A DNA stretch of 36,956 bases, taken from CAZIXN01 sp039180415 (GTDB lineage: Bacteria > Planctomycetota > Phycisphaerae > Phycisphaerales > Phycisphaeraceae). How positions within the stretch are numbered: the first letter of the stretch is position 1; each line of letters starts with the position of its first letter. Positions 30,388 through 36,956 of the stretch are shown piece after piece. The translations under genes were made by a program, and so were the position numbers. The DNA is taken from the NCBI GenBank assembly GCA_039180415.1, contig JBCDDH010000030.1, forward strand, positions 1 through 36,956, given 5' to 3'. Under the pieces are notes generated by a model. The model was not told the DNA's origin, ran no database searches, and worked only from the letters and a program-made list of their open reading frames with translations.

Positions 30388-31503
30388 TCAGATGGCCAGC
30401 AGCTTGCCGACGGTGGCACGGGGCGCGCGGATGGTCGGGTCTTCGTGGCGCAGCCACCGGGTTATCGCGTGAGCGAGGTGGCGGGGGCGGGAATCGGGCC
30501 CCCAGAAGACTTGCCGGCCGTCGTGACTTTCGCCGATCAGTTCGCGGTGCTGGGGCAGGTCGGGCGCAAGAATCGGCAGACCGCATTCAAGTGCGAGCGG
30601 GGTGATCAAGGGGGCTTGCCGAGGCCCAAGCAGGACGGCGTCGATGCCGCCGAGCAGGTCCCAAGGGGTGTCGGTCGCGTCGTCCTGAATGAGCACGCAG
30701 GGCCGCCCGCCGGTTTCGAGCAGGCGCTGAGCGCGCGGCCGGTCGTGCGCGGCGGGGTGTACGACCAACCGCAGGGGGCGTTGCGTGATCTCTTGGGCCA
30801 TGGAAGTGGCCAGAGCGGCGTCGTGGGTCGGCACGTCCCAGGCGGGTTCGCCGAGCAGCGCCAAGGTGCGGGGGCGGTGCGCTCCCCGTCCGTAGGTCGC
30901 GGCGGGGACCACGGCTTGCGGCAGCGCTGCGCGGGGGCGGAGCGGCGTCGCTTCGTGGTACACCCGGCCCGGTGGCAGGCCCGCGTCGATCAGCCGGCTT
31001 CGCAGGTGGGCGGTGGGCACCTTCGCGTCGAAGCCGGCCCGCATCATCAGTCGGGTGAGCCGGCGTTTGCCGGCCGGGTCGGGTTCCTGGAGCAAGTGAA
31101 AGACCCGTGGCGTGTGCGGGCGGAAGATCGCCGACGCACCCAACGCCACGAGTGACCAGGCTTCGACGCCGTCGGCGCGCCTTGGGTTCTGCCCCGCGCC
31201 GATGTCTTCACCGAAAGCGCGGTGCAGCACGGTCGGCGCGAGCCACGGCTTGCCCAGCGGGGGCGTGACGCGCTCGAATTCGGCGACGCCGGCGGCGTGA
31301 GCGGCTTCGCCCAGCGTGCGTCCGCCCAGCAGGAGTACCCGGGTCTGGATGCCGGCTTCTTCCTGCTCGCGCAGCGTCTGAGCGAGCAGGGCCAGCGTCG
31401 CGCCGCACAACTCGGGGCCGCGGTCATCGAGCACGTGCAGCACGCGGGCCGGGCGGTCGTGTTCGCTTTCGACGCTCGTCGGATCGGGGGCGGGCGGGTT
31501 CAT
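30388..31503 (-). CDS. GT-B (group 1-like) glycosyltransferase
   Basis: The 371-residue protein shows a GT4-like N-terminal half (RVLHVLDDRGPELCGATLALLAQTL, then LLLGGRTLG) and a C-terminal nucleotide-sugar region (LLGPRQAPLITPLALECGLPILAPDLPQHREL). The EX7E pair of active GT4 enzymes is not clear, so it may be divergent or inactive; acceptor and donor are unknown. Its ATG at 31503 overlaps the upstream lipoprotein stop as ATGA, so translation is coupled. The longer open frame upstream is not used. Confidence 0.72.
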   Translation of the reverse strand: MNPPAPDPTSVESEHDRPARVLHVLDDRGPELCGATLALLAQTLREQEEAGIQTRVLLLGGRTLGEAAHAAGVAEFERVTPPLGKPWLAPTVLHRAFGEDIGAGQNPRRADGVEAWSLVALGASAIFRPHTPRVFHLLQEPDPAGKRRLTRLMMRAGFDAKVPTAHLRSRLIDAGLPPGRVYHEATPLRPRAALPQAVVPAATYGRGAHRPRTLALLGEPAWDVPTHDAALATSMAQEITQRPLRLVVHPAAHDRPRAQRLLETGGRPCVLIQDDATDTPWDLLGGIDAVLLGPRQAPLITPLALECGLPILAPDLPQHRELIGESHDGRQVFWGPDSRPRHLAHAITRWLRHEDPTIRAPRATVGKLLAI

Positions 31504-32312
31504 CGCAGCACCGCCTCGTTGGAGCGTTTTTGCCGTTCCACGCGGCGCTTCTCGGCTTCCGCGGCCGCACCGGGCTGCGGACGCTCCCACGCGTAGAACA
31601 ACCGCGCTAGGTCCAGGCCCACGTCATCGGCCAACGCTTGCCAGGCCCGATCTCGCATGGTCGGGCTCAACTCGCCGGCCGAGGTGGTCTGGTGGGTGCC
31701 GCCGGTTTCGATGGGCCAGCCGGTCGCGGCACCCTCCATCCCCGGGGTGGTTTCGGGCCAGAGCCGCCGCCCCGTACGGGCGTCGATCACGCGCACCGAA
31801 ACCCGCGACTCGGGCTGCAACACCGAGCCTTGGTCGTTGAGCCGAGCCTTGATGACCTTGGCGTAGATCACGGTGTCCACATTCAGCTCCCGGCCGAGTG
31901 CTTCGATCGACAAGTGGTAGTACGCCTCGCCGCGGCGGTCTTGAAACCGGGCGACTTCCGCGGCGGAGACCATCGACAAGCCCGGCTCGTCGGACGTGGG
32001 CGGCACCGGCTTCCCCGGCTTGGCGGGGTTCACGAGGTTGCGGTCCAACTGCACGTGGGCCCGCGCGGCGATCTGCCTTGCGAAGCGTTCGTCTTCCGCC
32101 GCCCGCGACCGCGGCTCGACGATCAGCACGGTCGACCGATGCGGCAACTCGTACGCCGCGGGCACGGTGTAGTCCTCGAAGCCCGCGAAAGGCACGGCCA
32201 CCAGTTCGCAGCCGGGCGAGCCGAAGCCGACGCCCAGCGCCAGCAGCGCGGCGCCAACGATCGCCCGGGCCTGCCGCGTGCGTCGTGCGCCCGAGAGATA
32301 ACGGGGGGGCAT
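31500..32312 (-). CDS. lipoprotein of unknown function (paralogue of its neighbour)
   Basis: The 270-residue protein has a signal sequence ending in GSPGC (lipid-modified Cys35), then ELVAVPFAGF, similar to the neighbour's EMVGAPFAAF. A later segment has strands and TVLIVEPRSRA, VDTVIYAKVIKARLND and RVIDARTGRRLW, a pattern seen in CsgG-like or DUF4136-type envelope lipoproteins. The C-terminus is a charged helix. ATG 32312 has GAGGAG 5 nt upstream. The gene is 2 nt from the upstream lipoprotein gene and overlaps the glycosyltransferase by 4. Confidence 0.82.
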   Translation of the reverse strand: MPPRYLSGARRTRQARAIVGAALLALGVGFGSPGCELVAVPFAGFEDYTVPAAYELPHRSTVLIVEPRSRAAEDERFARQIAARAHVQLDRNLVNPAKPGKPVPPTSDEPGLSMVSAAEVARFQDRRGEAYYHLSIEALGRELNVDTVIYAKVIKARLNDQGSVLQPESRVSVRVIDARTGRRLWPETTPGMEGAATGWPIETGGTHQTTSAGELSPTMRDRAWQALADDVGLDLARLFYAWERPQPGAAAEAEKRRVERQKRSNEAVLR

Positions 32313-32314
32313 GC

Positions 32315-32965
32315 TCACTCCTCGTGGTCGAAAAACAGGCCGGCGCCGCGGAGCGTGAACTTGGCGAGCGCTGCGGTCTGGAGCGTCGCGTCGTCGCCTT
32401 CGGTCAGGCCAACGGTCGTTCCTTCGGGCCATTCGGCGCGGACCCGCTGCTCGAAGCTCTTGTCGTCGGGGTCGGGCGATTCGGCTTCGTAGACCGACAC
32501 GATCGCGTCGATCACCCCCCGCCACAGGTACCGGTTCCCCGGTTCCTGGGTGCGATACTCCTCGACGTCGACGACGATCAACCGGTCGACCTCGAGCGCC
32601 CGCAGCAGGCGGCTCGGCGGGGTCGCGGGCCAGAACGGGTTCTGTTGCTGATAAGCCAGCGTGCGCCGCGCCGCCAAAACGGTTACGCCCTCGACGTTTT
32701 GCGCGATCGACGAGGTCATAACATTCGCGATGCCGGCGGTCGATTCCGGGAAACGGAACTCGGCCTGCTCGTTCATCTGCACGAGCACGGCGACGCGTCG
32801 ACCGACCAGGCCGGTGTATTGCGCCGCCACGGGTTGCGGCCCCTCCTCGGAGTCGAACGCGGCGAACGGCGCGCCGACCATTTCACATCCCGGCGAGGCG
32901 AAGAGCGCAGCAGCCACGAGCAGCCCCGCGCCGAGCGAAAGCAAGCGGAGTTCGCGCGGTTTCAT
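32315..32965 (-). CDS. lipoprotein of unknown function (paralogue of its neighbour)
   Basis: The 216-residue protein has a signal sequence with lipobox SPGC (Cys27) followed by EMVGAPFAAF, matching the first residues of the downstream lipoprotein. Segments such as VGRRVAVLVQMNE, VNVMTSSIAQNVEGVTVL-like and DRLIVVDVEEYRT suggest an alternating beta/alpha fold of nucleotide-free envelope lipoproteins. ATG 32965 overlaps the DUF2752 gene stop as ATGA. The open frame continues far upstream to 34309 only as a shadow of other genes. Confidence 0.82.
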   Translation of the reverse strand: MKPRELRLLSLGAGLLVAAALFASPGCEMVGAPFAAFDSEEGPQPVAAQYTGLVGRRVAVLVQMNEQAEFRFPESTAGIANVMTSSIAQNVEGVTVLAARRTLAYQQQNPFWPATPPSRLLRALEVDRLIVVDVEEYRTQEPGNRYLWRGVIDAIVSVYEAESPDPDDKSFEQRVRAEWPEGTTVGLTEGDDATLQTAALAKFTLRGAGLFFDHEE

Positions 32966-33513
32966 GAGAGCGTAGTCCAAGGTTGGCCGAGCATCGCGTC
33001 GGCGAGGCGGTAGCCCCAGGCGAGCAGCACGGCCACGCCGATTGCTACCAGGGTTTTGGGTTTGACCAGCACGAGCGCCACGGGCATCAGCGACCGGCCG
33101 GTCCAGGCCGACCAGCCCCCCATCAGGCACGCCAGCGCTGCGAGCAGCGCGAACAAGAACCCGGCCGGCTGAACCCGCAACGAATCGAGCAGGCGTCCCT
33201 CGGCCGCGAGCGTGGTGGCCGTGGTCATGCCGCAGGTCGCGCACGGCAGACCGGTGCGTCCCTCGAACCCGCAGGGCGACCAGCCCAATTGCGTGTGCGT
33301 GCCCAGCCCCGCGGTGTCCGGCGACAGCCAAATCCCCACACCCAGCACGGCCGCGCCGCCGAGCAACACAGCCAGCCCGGACAGCCGGGCCCGCCACGAA
33401 GGCGGCGCCATCCATGCGGGCACCGCCGGGGGCCCGGCGTCCGCGTCGGGGTTCGGAGCCTCGGCGGAAAGCCCGGCGGGTTCGGCTTCGGTTTGGATCG
33501 GTGCGTTTCCCAA
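32962..33513 (-). CDS. DUF2752 membrane protein
   Basis: The 183-residue protein has a disordered Pro/Ala/Glu-rich N-terminus, two to three transmembrane helices and the DUF2752 signature CGFEGRTGLPCATCGMTTA, which contains paired cysteines. Function is unknown. I chose TTG 33513 because TATCCT lies 6 nt before it; the alternative ATG 33411 would leave 149 residues with no promoter or ribosome site. It starts the operon leading to the lipoproteins and is divergent from pssA across 38 nt. Confidence 0.82.
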   Translation of the reverse strand: MGNAPIQTEAEPAGLSAEAPNPDADAGPPAVPAWMAPPSWRARLSGLAVLLGGAAVLGVGIWLSPDTAGLGTHTQLGWSPCGFEGRTGLPCATCGMTTATTLAAEGRLLDSLRVQPAGFLFALLAALACLMGGWSAWTGRSLMPVALVLVKPKTLVAIGVAVLLAWGYRLADAMLGQPWTTLS

Positions 33514-33519
33514 GCCCGC

Positions 33520-33525
33520 AGGATA
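33520..33525 (-). promoter_or_regulatory. -10 element of a probable leaderless promoter (DUF2752 operon)
   Basis: TATCCT on the minus strand, then 6 nt, then the TTG start at 33513. It faces the pssA -10 with 14 bp between them. Confidence 0.5.
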
Positions 33526-33539
33526 CCCGCGACGTCTCG

Positions 33540-33545
33540 TACGAT
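33540..33545 (+). promoter_or_regulatory. -10 element of a probable leaderless promoter (pssA)
   Basis: TACGAT, then 6 nt (GGGCGG), then ATG 33552. The region where its -35 would lie overlaps the opposing promoter. Confidence 0.55.
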
Positions 33546-33551
33546 GGGCGG

Positions 33552-34544
33552 ATGGTTCGCTCGGCCCTGCCGCCTTCCCTCCAGGATTCGCCGCCGTCGA
33601 CGACGGCGCCAACGCCCCCGCGCAAGCCGCGCCGACGACGGGTCACGGCACGCACCATCGCCGTGCTGCCCACGCTGTTCACGTTGGGCAACCTGCTCGC
33701 GGGCTTCGGGGCGATTTTTGCGGCGTCCCGGCCGGCCGACACGCCCTTGCCCTTCGGCTGGTCGCCCCTCACGCTGGCGTCGTTGCTGGTCCTGCTGGGC
33801 ATGGTGTTGGACGGGCTGGACGGCCGGATCGCCCGGCTCACCCGCAGCTTCTCGGACCTGGGCGAGCAACTCGATTCGATGGCCGACATGGTGAGCTTCG
33901 GCGTCGCCCCGGCGTTCATCGTCGTGCAGGCCGTCGCGGTCCAGACGCCTTTCCTCGCCGAGTCGTCGGATATGGACACGGTGTTCGACCGGTTCGGGTT
34001 GCTCGTGGCCGCGGCGTTCGTGGCCTGCGCGGGCCTCCGGCTGGCGCGATTCAACGTCGAACTCAACCGCAACAACGAGGAAGCCCCCGATCCGCCCGAC
34101 GCCGACCCCTGTGAACCGGACGACGAAGCCGAAGCCGAGGTCGCGAAACACCTGGCGTTCCGCGGCTTGCCCTCGCCGGGCGCGGCGGGCGTGGTCGCAA
34201 CGCTCGCGCTGCTGCACCAGTACTTCCTGCACGTGCCCGAAGCCGGTCCGCTTGCCCCGGCCCGAGACGGCGCGGCCTTTGGAGCGGCGCTGGTGCTGAT
34301 CGCCGCCACGCTGCTGTGCGCGCTGGCGATGGTCAGCCGGCTGCGCTACGTGCACATCCTCAACCGCTACGTCCGCGGCCGAGCGCCCTTCGGCGTGGTC
34401 GCGCTGGCCGTGGTCATCGGTCTGCTGCTGCTGGTTTGGCCGCAGGTCACGGCGGCGGCGGCGTTCCTGGCCTACGCCGTGAGCGCGCCGGCGGCGGCGA
34501 TCGCCACGTGGTTGAGGTTTGGTCGAGATTCCCAGCCGTCCTGA
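33552..34544 (+). CDS. pssA: CDP-diacylglycerol--serine O-phosphatidyltransferase PssA
   Basis: Makes phosphatidylserine from CDP-diacylglycerol and serine in the cytoplasmic membrane. The 330-residue multi-pass protein has a basic/Pro-rich N-terminus, then LPTLFTLGNLLAG and the CDP-alcohol phosphotransferase motif D90-G-x2-A-R-x8-G-x3-D108-x3-D112. The GLRLARFNV segment typical of PssA follows. An acidic insertion (about residues 178-198, DPPDADPCEPDDEAEAE) separates that segment from the next conserved block FRGLPSPGAAG. The gene ends 3 nt from the convergent ptsH stop. Confidence 0.93.
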   Translation: MVRSALPPSLQDSPPSTTAPTPPRKPRRRRVTARTIAVLPTLFTLGNLLAGFGAIFAASRPADTPLPFGWSPLTLASLLVLLGMVLDGLDGRIARLTRSFSDLGEQLDSMADMVSFGVAPAFIVVQAVAVQTPFLAESSDMDTVFDRFGLLVAAAFVACAGLRLARFNVELNRNNEEAPDPPDADPCEPDDEAEAEVAKHLAFRGLPSPGAAGVVATLALLHQYFLHVPEAGPLAPARDGAAFGAALVLIAATLLCALAMVSRLRYVHILNRYVRGRAPFGVVALAVVIGLLLLVWPQVTAAAAFLAYAVSAPAAAIATWLRFGRDSQPS

Positions 34545-34547
34545 GGC

Positions 34548-34823
34548 TTATTCCGGGTCGTCGAACTTCCGGTCCACCAGGTCCTTCAGGGCGGCGACCG
34601 CCTGCTCGGCGTCCGGACCGTCCGCGTGGATCTGCAGCGCGGTGCCTTGCGTCGCGGCGAGCATCATGATCTGCATGATGCTCTTGGCGTCGACGGTCTG
34701 TGTGCCGTTGCTGATCTTGACGTCGCTGGAAAACGTCGCGGCTACGTCCACCACCGACATCGCCGGCCGGGCGTGCAGCCCCAGCCGGTTGATGATCGTG
34801 ACGTCGACGGAGGCTTGGGGCAT
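34548..34823 (-). CDS. ptsH: HPr-like phosphocarrier protein
   Basis: Small phosphate-carrying protein of the phosphotransferase system. The 91-residue protein has the active-site His17 in GLHARPA and Ser48 in AKSIMQIMML, 31 residues later exactly as H15/S46 in Bacillus HPr, so phosphorylation at both sites is possible. It follows ptsN by 28 nt. Neither enzyme I nor HPr kinase is in the window, and no sugar permease is nearby, so a regulatory (nitrogen-type) role is likely. Confidence 0.95.
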   Translation of the reverse strand: MPQASVDVTIINRLGLHARPAMSVVDVAATFSSDVKISNGTQTVDAKSIMQIMMLAATQGTALQIHADGPDAEQAVAALKDLVDRKFDDPE

Positions 34824-34851
34824 CGCAAGAAAGGCAAGAAAACCAAGGGGT

Positions 34852-35322
34852 TCAGATCTGCTTCGCGTCCGCCTCGCCGAGCAGCTCGAGGATGTCTTCG
34901 CGGGTTTGTGACTGACGGAGGAAGCTGCGGAAACGATCCTTTTGAAGGTTCGAGAAGATGCCTTCCATCGCCTGCAGGTGCTCGTCGGGTTGATCTTTGG
35001 GCGAGAGCAGCAGAAAGATGGAGTAGACCGGCTGCTTGTCGAGCGCGTTGAAGTCCACGCCCGCCCGGCTGACGCCCACCGCCGCCGCGAGCTTCGGCAA
35101 GTCCGGGTGTTTGACGTGTGGCACGGCGACCCCCTTGCCGAAGCCCGTCGAGCCGTTCTTCTCGCGCTTGAGGATCTCGCTGATCAGCGCGGGCTTGAGC
35201 TCGGCCGGCGCCGCGCCCGCGTCGATCAGAGCGGCCACGAGTTCTTCGATGACGTCGTCGCGCTGCGTGGCCTGCAGGTCGGCGATCACGGCGTCTTCAA
35301 CCACCAGTTCGGTCAGTTTCAT
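34852..35322 (-). CDS. ptsN: PTS IIA-type protein, nitrogen-regulatory PtsN
   Basis: The 156-residue EIIA(Ntr)-like protein has the phosphorylated His69 in GVAVPHVKH, the family-typical STGFGKGVAVPH context and LLSPKDQPDEHLQAM. It takes phosphate from HPr rather than transporting sugar. It is located between hpf and ptsH, the common arrangement for PtsN clusters. There is no clear ribosome site and a terminator lies 27 nt upstream, so expression depends on read-through or a promoter I cannot identify. Confidence 0.94.
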   Translation of the reverse strand: MKLTELVVEDAVIADLQATQRDDVIEELVAALIDAGAAPAELKPALISEILKREKNGSTGFGKGVAVPHVKHPDLPKLAAAVGVSRAGVDFNALDKQPVYSIFLLLSPKDQPDEHLQAMEGIFSNLQKDRFRSFLRQSQTREDILELLGEADAKQI

Positions 35323-35348
35323 TCGGCTTGCGTTCGAGGGGTGCGATC

Positions 35349-35374
35349 AAAAAAAGGCAAGGGGTTCGCTTGCC
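35349..35374 (-). terminator. intrinsic terminator between hpf and ptsN
   Basis: On the minus strand GGCAAG and CTTGCC form a 6-bp perfect stem with a 7-nt loop, directly followed by TTTTTTT (35349-35355). It begins 13 nt after the hpf stop. It would end most hpf transcripts before ptsN. Confidence 0.85.
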
Positions 35375-35386
35375 GGCTTCCGGAGG

Positions 35387-35689
35387 TCAAGCGTGCTTGT
35401 GGTCCACCAGCTTGGCGTGGTGGTTGCGAATCTGGCGTTCGAGCTTAGTCGCGGCTTCGTCGATCGCGGCGTACAGGTCTTCGTGTTTCACGCTGACGAC
35501 AAAAGGCTCCGCCCCGTCTGCGCGGGCAATGAGCTCGGCCCGGTACGTGTGCGAGCCCCGTTTTTCCAGCACCGCGTCCAACTCCCGCACCCGGTCCCAG
35601 AAATGCGGCAGTTTGTCGGCCCGGCGTTGGACCTGCCCGCGGATCGCTTCGGTGACTTCGAGCTGACGGCCGGTGACGGTGGTATTCAA
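35387..35689 (-). CDS. hpf: ribosome hibernation promoting factor, short form
   Basis: Binds the small subunit decoding region and silences ribosomes in stationary phase. The 100-residue protein is a single HPF/YfiA domain with LEVTEAIRGQVQRRADKL at the N-terminus and SVKHEDLYAAIDEAATKLERQIR, ending soon after, so it lacks the long-form dimerisation tail. AGGAGA lies 9 nt before ATG 35689. It is followed by a strong terminator. Confidence 0.94.
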   Translation of the reverse strand: MNTTVTGRQLEVTEAIRGQVQRRADKLPHFWDRVRELDAVLEKRGSHTYRAELIARADGAEPFVVSVKHEDLYAAIDEAATKLERQIRNHHAKLVDHKHA

Positions 35690-35761
35690 GCGTGTCTCCT
35701 GAGTGAATCGGGTCCCCGCTTCACCATAGCCGAACTCGCCCTGTCGATGCGTCCGCAGCCC

Positions 35762-36802
35762 TCACGCGCTCTGCCGTTGGCCGGCGTCGTCGGGCGGCAG
35801 GGCCGGCCCCGGAGACGCGACGGGCGGCGACGCCGGAGCCCGCTCGGGGATCGTCTGCCGCGGCGGCACCACCACTCCGCCCGATACCGCGAATTTCAGC
35901 GCGTCCTCGATCGTCACCGGCAGGTCCACCGTGTCCCGCACCGGCACCGTGATCACGTACCCCGTGAACGGCGTCGGGGAGCTTGGCACGAATACGGTCA
36001 GGCAGTGCTCGCCCGTGTGGTCCTGGATCGTCCGCATCGTATTGCCCGTGACCAGGCCCACCGACCACAAGCCCTTGCGGGGGTACTGCACGGCCACGAC
36101 GCGATTGAACTTGAGCTTGTCCTCGCTGTCGTCGCCGAAGATGAAGTCGGTGATCTGCTTGAAGGCGGGGTAGACCCGCCCGACCAGCGGCACACGGGAG
36201 ATCATGTCTTCGCCGATGCGCCACAGCCGGTTGCCGATCGAACGTGAGAGGAAGGCGCCGACGATGTACACCAGCACGATCGCCAGCAGCAGGCCGATGA
36301 GGTTGAGCACGGGCCAGCCGCCGACGGTGTATTGGTTCCAACGCTGCTCGAAGGCGTTGCGGCGCGCAAGGCGAATGGTATCCGCGCGGGATTGCATCCA
36401 GTCCAGCGTGATCTGCCGATCGACCGTTACGGGGACCCGCGACGCCTGGGACAGGTTGAGCGCCTCGAGGCGTTGTTCGTTGAAAAGCGCGAAGTCGTCG
36501 CGCTGCTTCGCGTCGATCTTCTCGAAAGCCTCAAGGAAGTCGCTCTCCTCGGCGGGGGGGTACTGCGTGAACCGGACCACCAGCTCGCGTAGGCCGGCGT
36601 TGATCGGTGCGGCGATATTTTGGTCGACCAGCCGGGCCGCCCACAGCAACACACCGATGGTCAGCACCGTGGGCAGCACGATCGCCAGGCCGCGGACGAA
36701 GAACCGACGGAAGTTCGAGCCGCCCGCCGATTTGGATGGGGACTCATCCACCGAGACGGGCGCGGGATCGGAGTCAGCAGACAATTTCGTGGGCCCTTCC
36801 AT
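35762..36802 (-). CDS. DUF502 membrane protein
   Basis: The 346-residue protein has a disordered N-terminus, a transmembrane helix at about 34-55, a soluble loop, another at about 160-180 and the DUF502 landmarks (SIGNRLWRIGEDMISRVPLVGRVY, KQITDFIFGDD, VAVQYPRKGLWSVGLVTG, VFVPSSPTPFTGYVITVP). Molecular function is unknown. The N-terminal loop between helices is longer than in typical ~200-residue members. ATG 36802 is the obvious start; hpf lies 72 nt downstream. Confidence 0.92.
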   Translation of the reverse strand: MEGPTKLSADSDPAPVSVDESPSKSAGGSNFRRFFVRGLAIVLPTVLTIGVLLWAARLVDQNIAAPINAGLRELVVRFTQYPPAEESDFLEAFEKIDAKQRDDFALFNEQRLEALNLSQASRVPVTVDRQITLDWMQSRADTIRLARRNAFEQRWNQYTVGGWPVLNLIGLLLAIVLVYIVGAFLSRSIGNRLWRIGEDMISRVPLVGRVYPAFKQITDFIFGDDSEDKLKFNRVVAVQYPRKGLWSVGLVTGNTMRTIQDHTGEHCLTVFVPSSPTPFTGYVITVPVRDTVDLPVTIEDALKFAVSGGVVVPPRQTIPERAPASPPVASPGPALPPDDAGQRQSA

Positions 36803-36836
36803 GGGGTGATCGCGGCATCCAGATTCGCAGGCCCCC

Positions 36837-36858
36837 GCAGGTTAACAAGCGGACCTGC
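36837..36858. repeat. inverted repeat upstream of the DUF502 gene
   Basis: GCAGGT (36837-36842) and ACCTGC (36853-36858) flank a 10-nt spacer. It lies 35 nt upstream of the ATG in the 154-nt edge region and could be a promoter-proximal operator or leader hairpin. The rest of the edge region shows nothing I can assign. Confidence 0.3.
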
Positions 36859-36956
36859 GTTCCATGAATGCGGACTGGGCGTGCTCTGAAAACCCATCTT
36901 CGACGGGCCGCGGCCGGCAAGGGGGCGGCCCAGCACCCGGGGTTAGGGCCCCGCCC

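Noticed and set aside
32315..34309. A 664-residue minus-strand open frame
   Set aside because: Only the last 216 residues have lipoprotein character; the rest is antisense to pssA and overlaps the DUF2752 gene in another frame.
1..36956. CRISPR arrays, insertion sequences or prophage
   Set aside because: No regularly spaced direct repeats, transposase, integrase or phage structural genes were seen; the single tRNA shows no attachment-site duplication in the window.

Overview
The window is GC-rich, densely coding chromosomal DNA from a bacterium that looks like a planctomycete, most likely of the Phycisphaerae type. This is inferred from the gene set and style: an N-terminal CxxCGYPLxG zinc ribbon on a membrane protein, DUF748 and DUF2752 proteins, GT4 disaccharide-phosphate synthesis, RNase Y and many family-less lipoproteins. 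No 16S or other decisive marker is present. I found no phage genes, transposases, integrases or CRISPR arrays; it reads as a core chromosomal segment with one tRNA.

Layout. 1-4117 (minus): type IIA topoisomerase B subunit, PPK2 polyphosphate kinase, and an unrecognised membrane-anchored helical protein. 4162-6279 (plus): anmK and murQ, two steps of muramic-acid recycling. 6382-8560: a TIM-barrel sugar isomerase-like gene (minus), divergent from thyA and folA, which together make dTMP and recycle folate. 8609-9507: a frameshifted two-helix K+ channel with a TrkA-N domain, then tRNA-Val. 9526-16800: a carbohydrate locus with an exported clan GH-A hydrolase, a LacI regulator, an intracellular GH32-like furanosidase, a sucrose-phosphatase-type HAD enzyme, a mannosylfructose-phosphate/sucrose-phosphate synthase and a PfkB sugar kinase. 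16874-18365: divergent MarR regulator and purC. 18442-22297: a giant DUF748 protein and a small DUF3817 membrane protein. 22337-29092 (minus): sthA, then an overlapping run rny-HtrA protease-AAC(3)-DUF3465-membrane protein. 29215-33513 (minus): DUF2752 protein, two related lipoproteins, a glycosyltransferase and a zinc-ribbon membrane protein, most joined by 4-nt overlaps. 33552-34544 (plus): pssA. 34548-36802 (minus): DUF502 protein, hpf, ptsN and ptsH.

How genes work together. The clearest pathway is the non-reducing disaccharide cluster: synthase and phosphatase make the sugar, the GH32-like enzyme can cleave it, and the kinase rephosphorylates the released fructose. The hpf-ptsN-ptsH group is a regulatory phosphotransfer and ribosome-hibernation cluster, with an intrinsic terminator after hpf.

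The most striking signal is regulatory. Ten starts (at 4117-, 4162+, 7220+, 8051+, 10972+, 12029+, 17377-, 17418+, 33513- and 33552+) have a TAnnnT hexamer ending only 5-7 nt before the start codon, with no Shine-Dalgarno sequence in most. That is the geometry of leaderless mRNAs. Six of these form three head-to-head pairs in gaps of only 38-44 nt. Other genes here (DUF748, hpf, mfpsA, the isomerase) have ordinary Shine-Dalgarno leaders, so two initiation modes appear to coexist.
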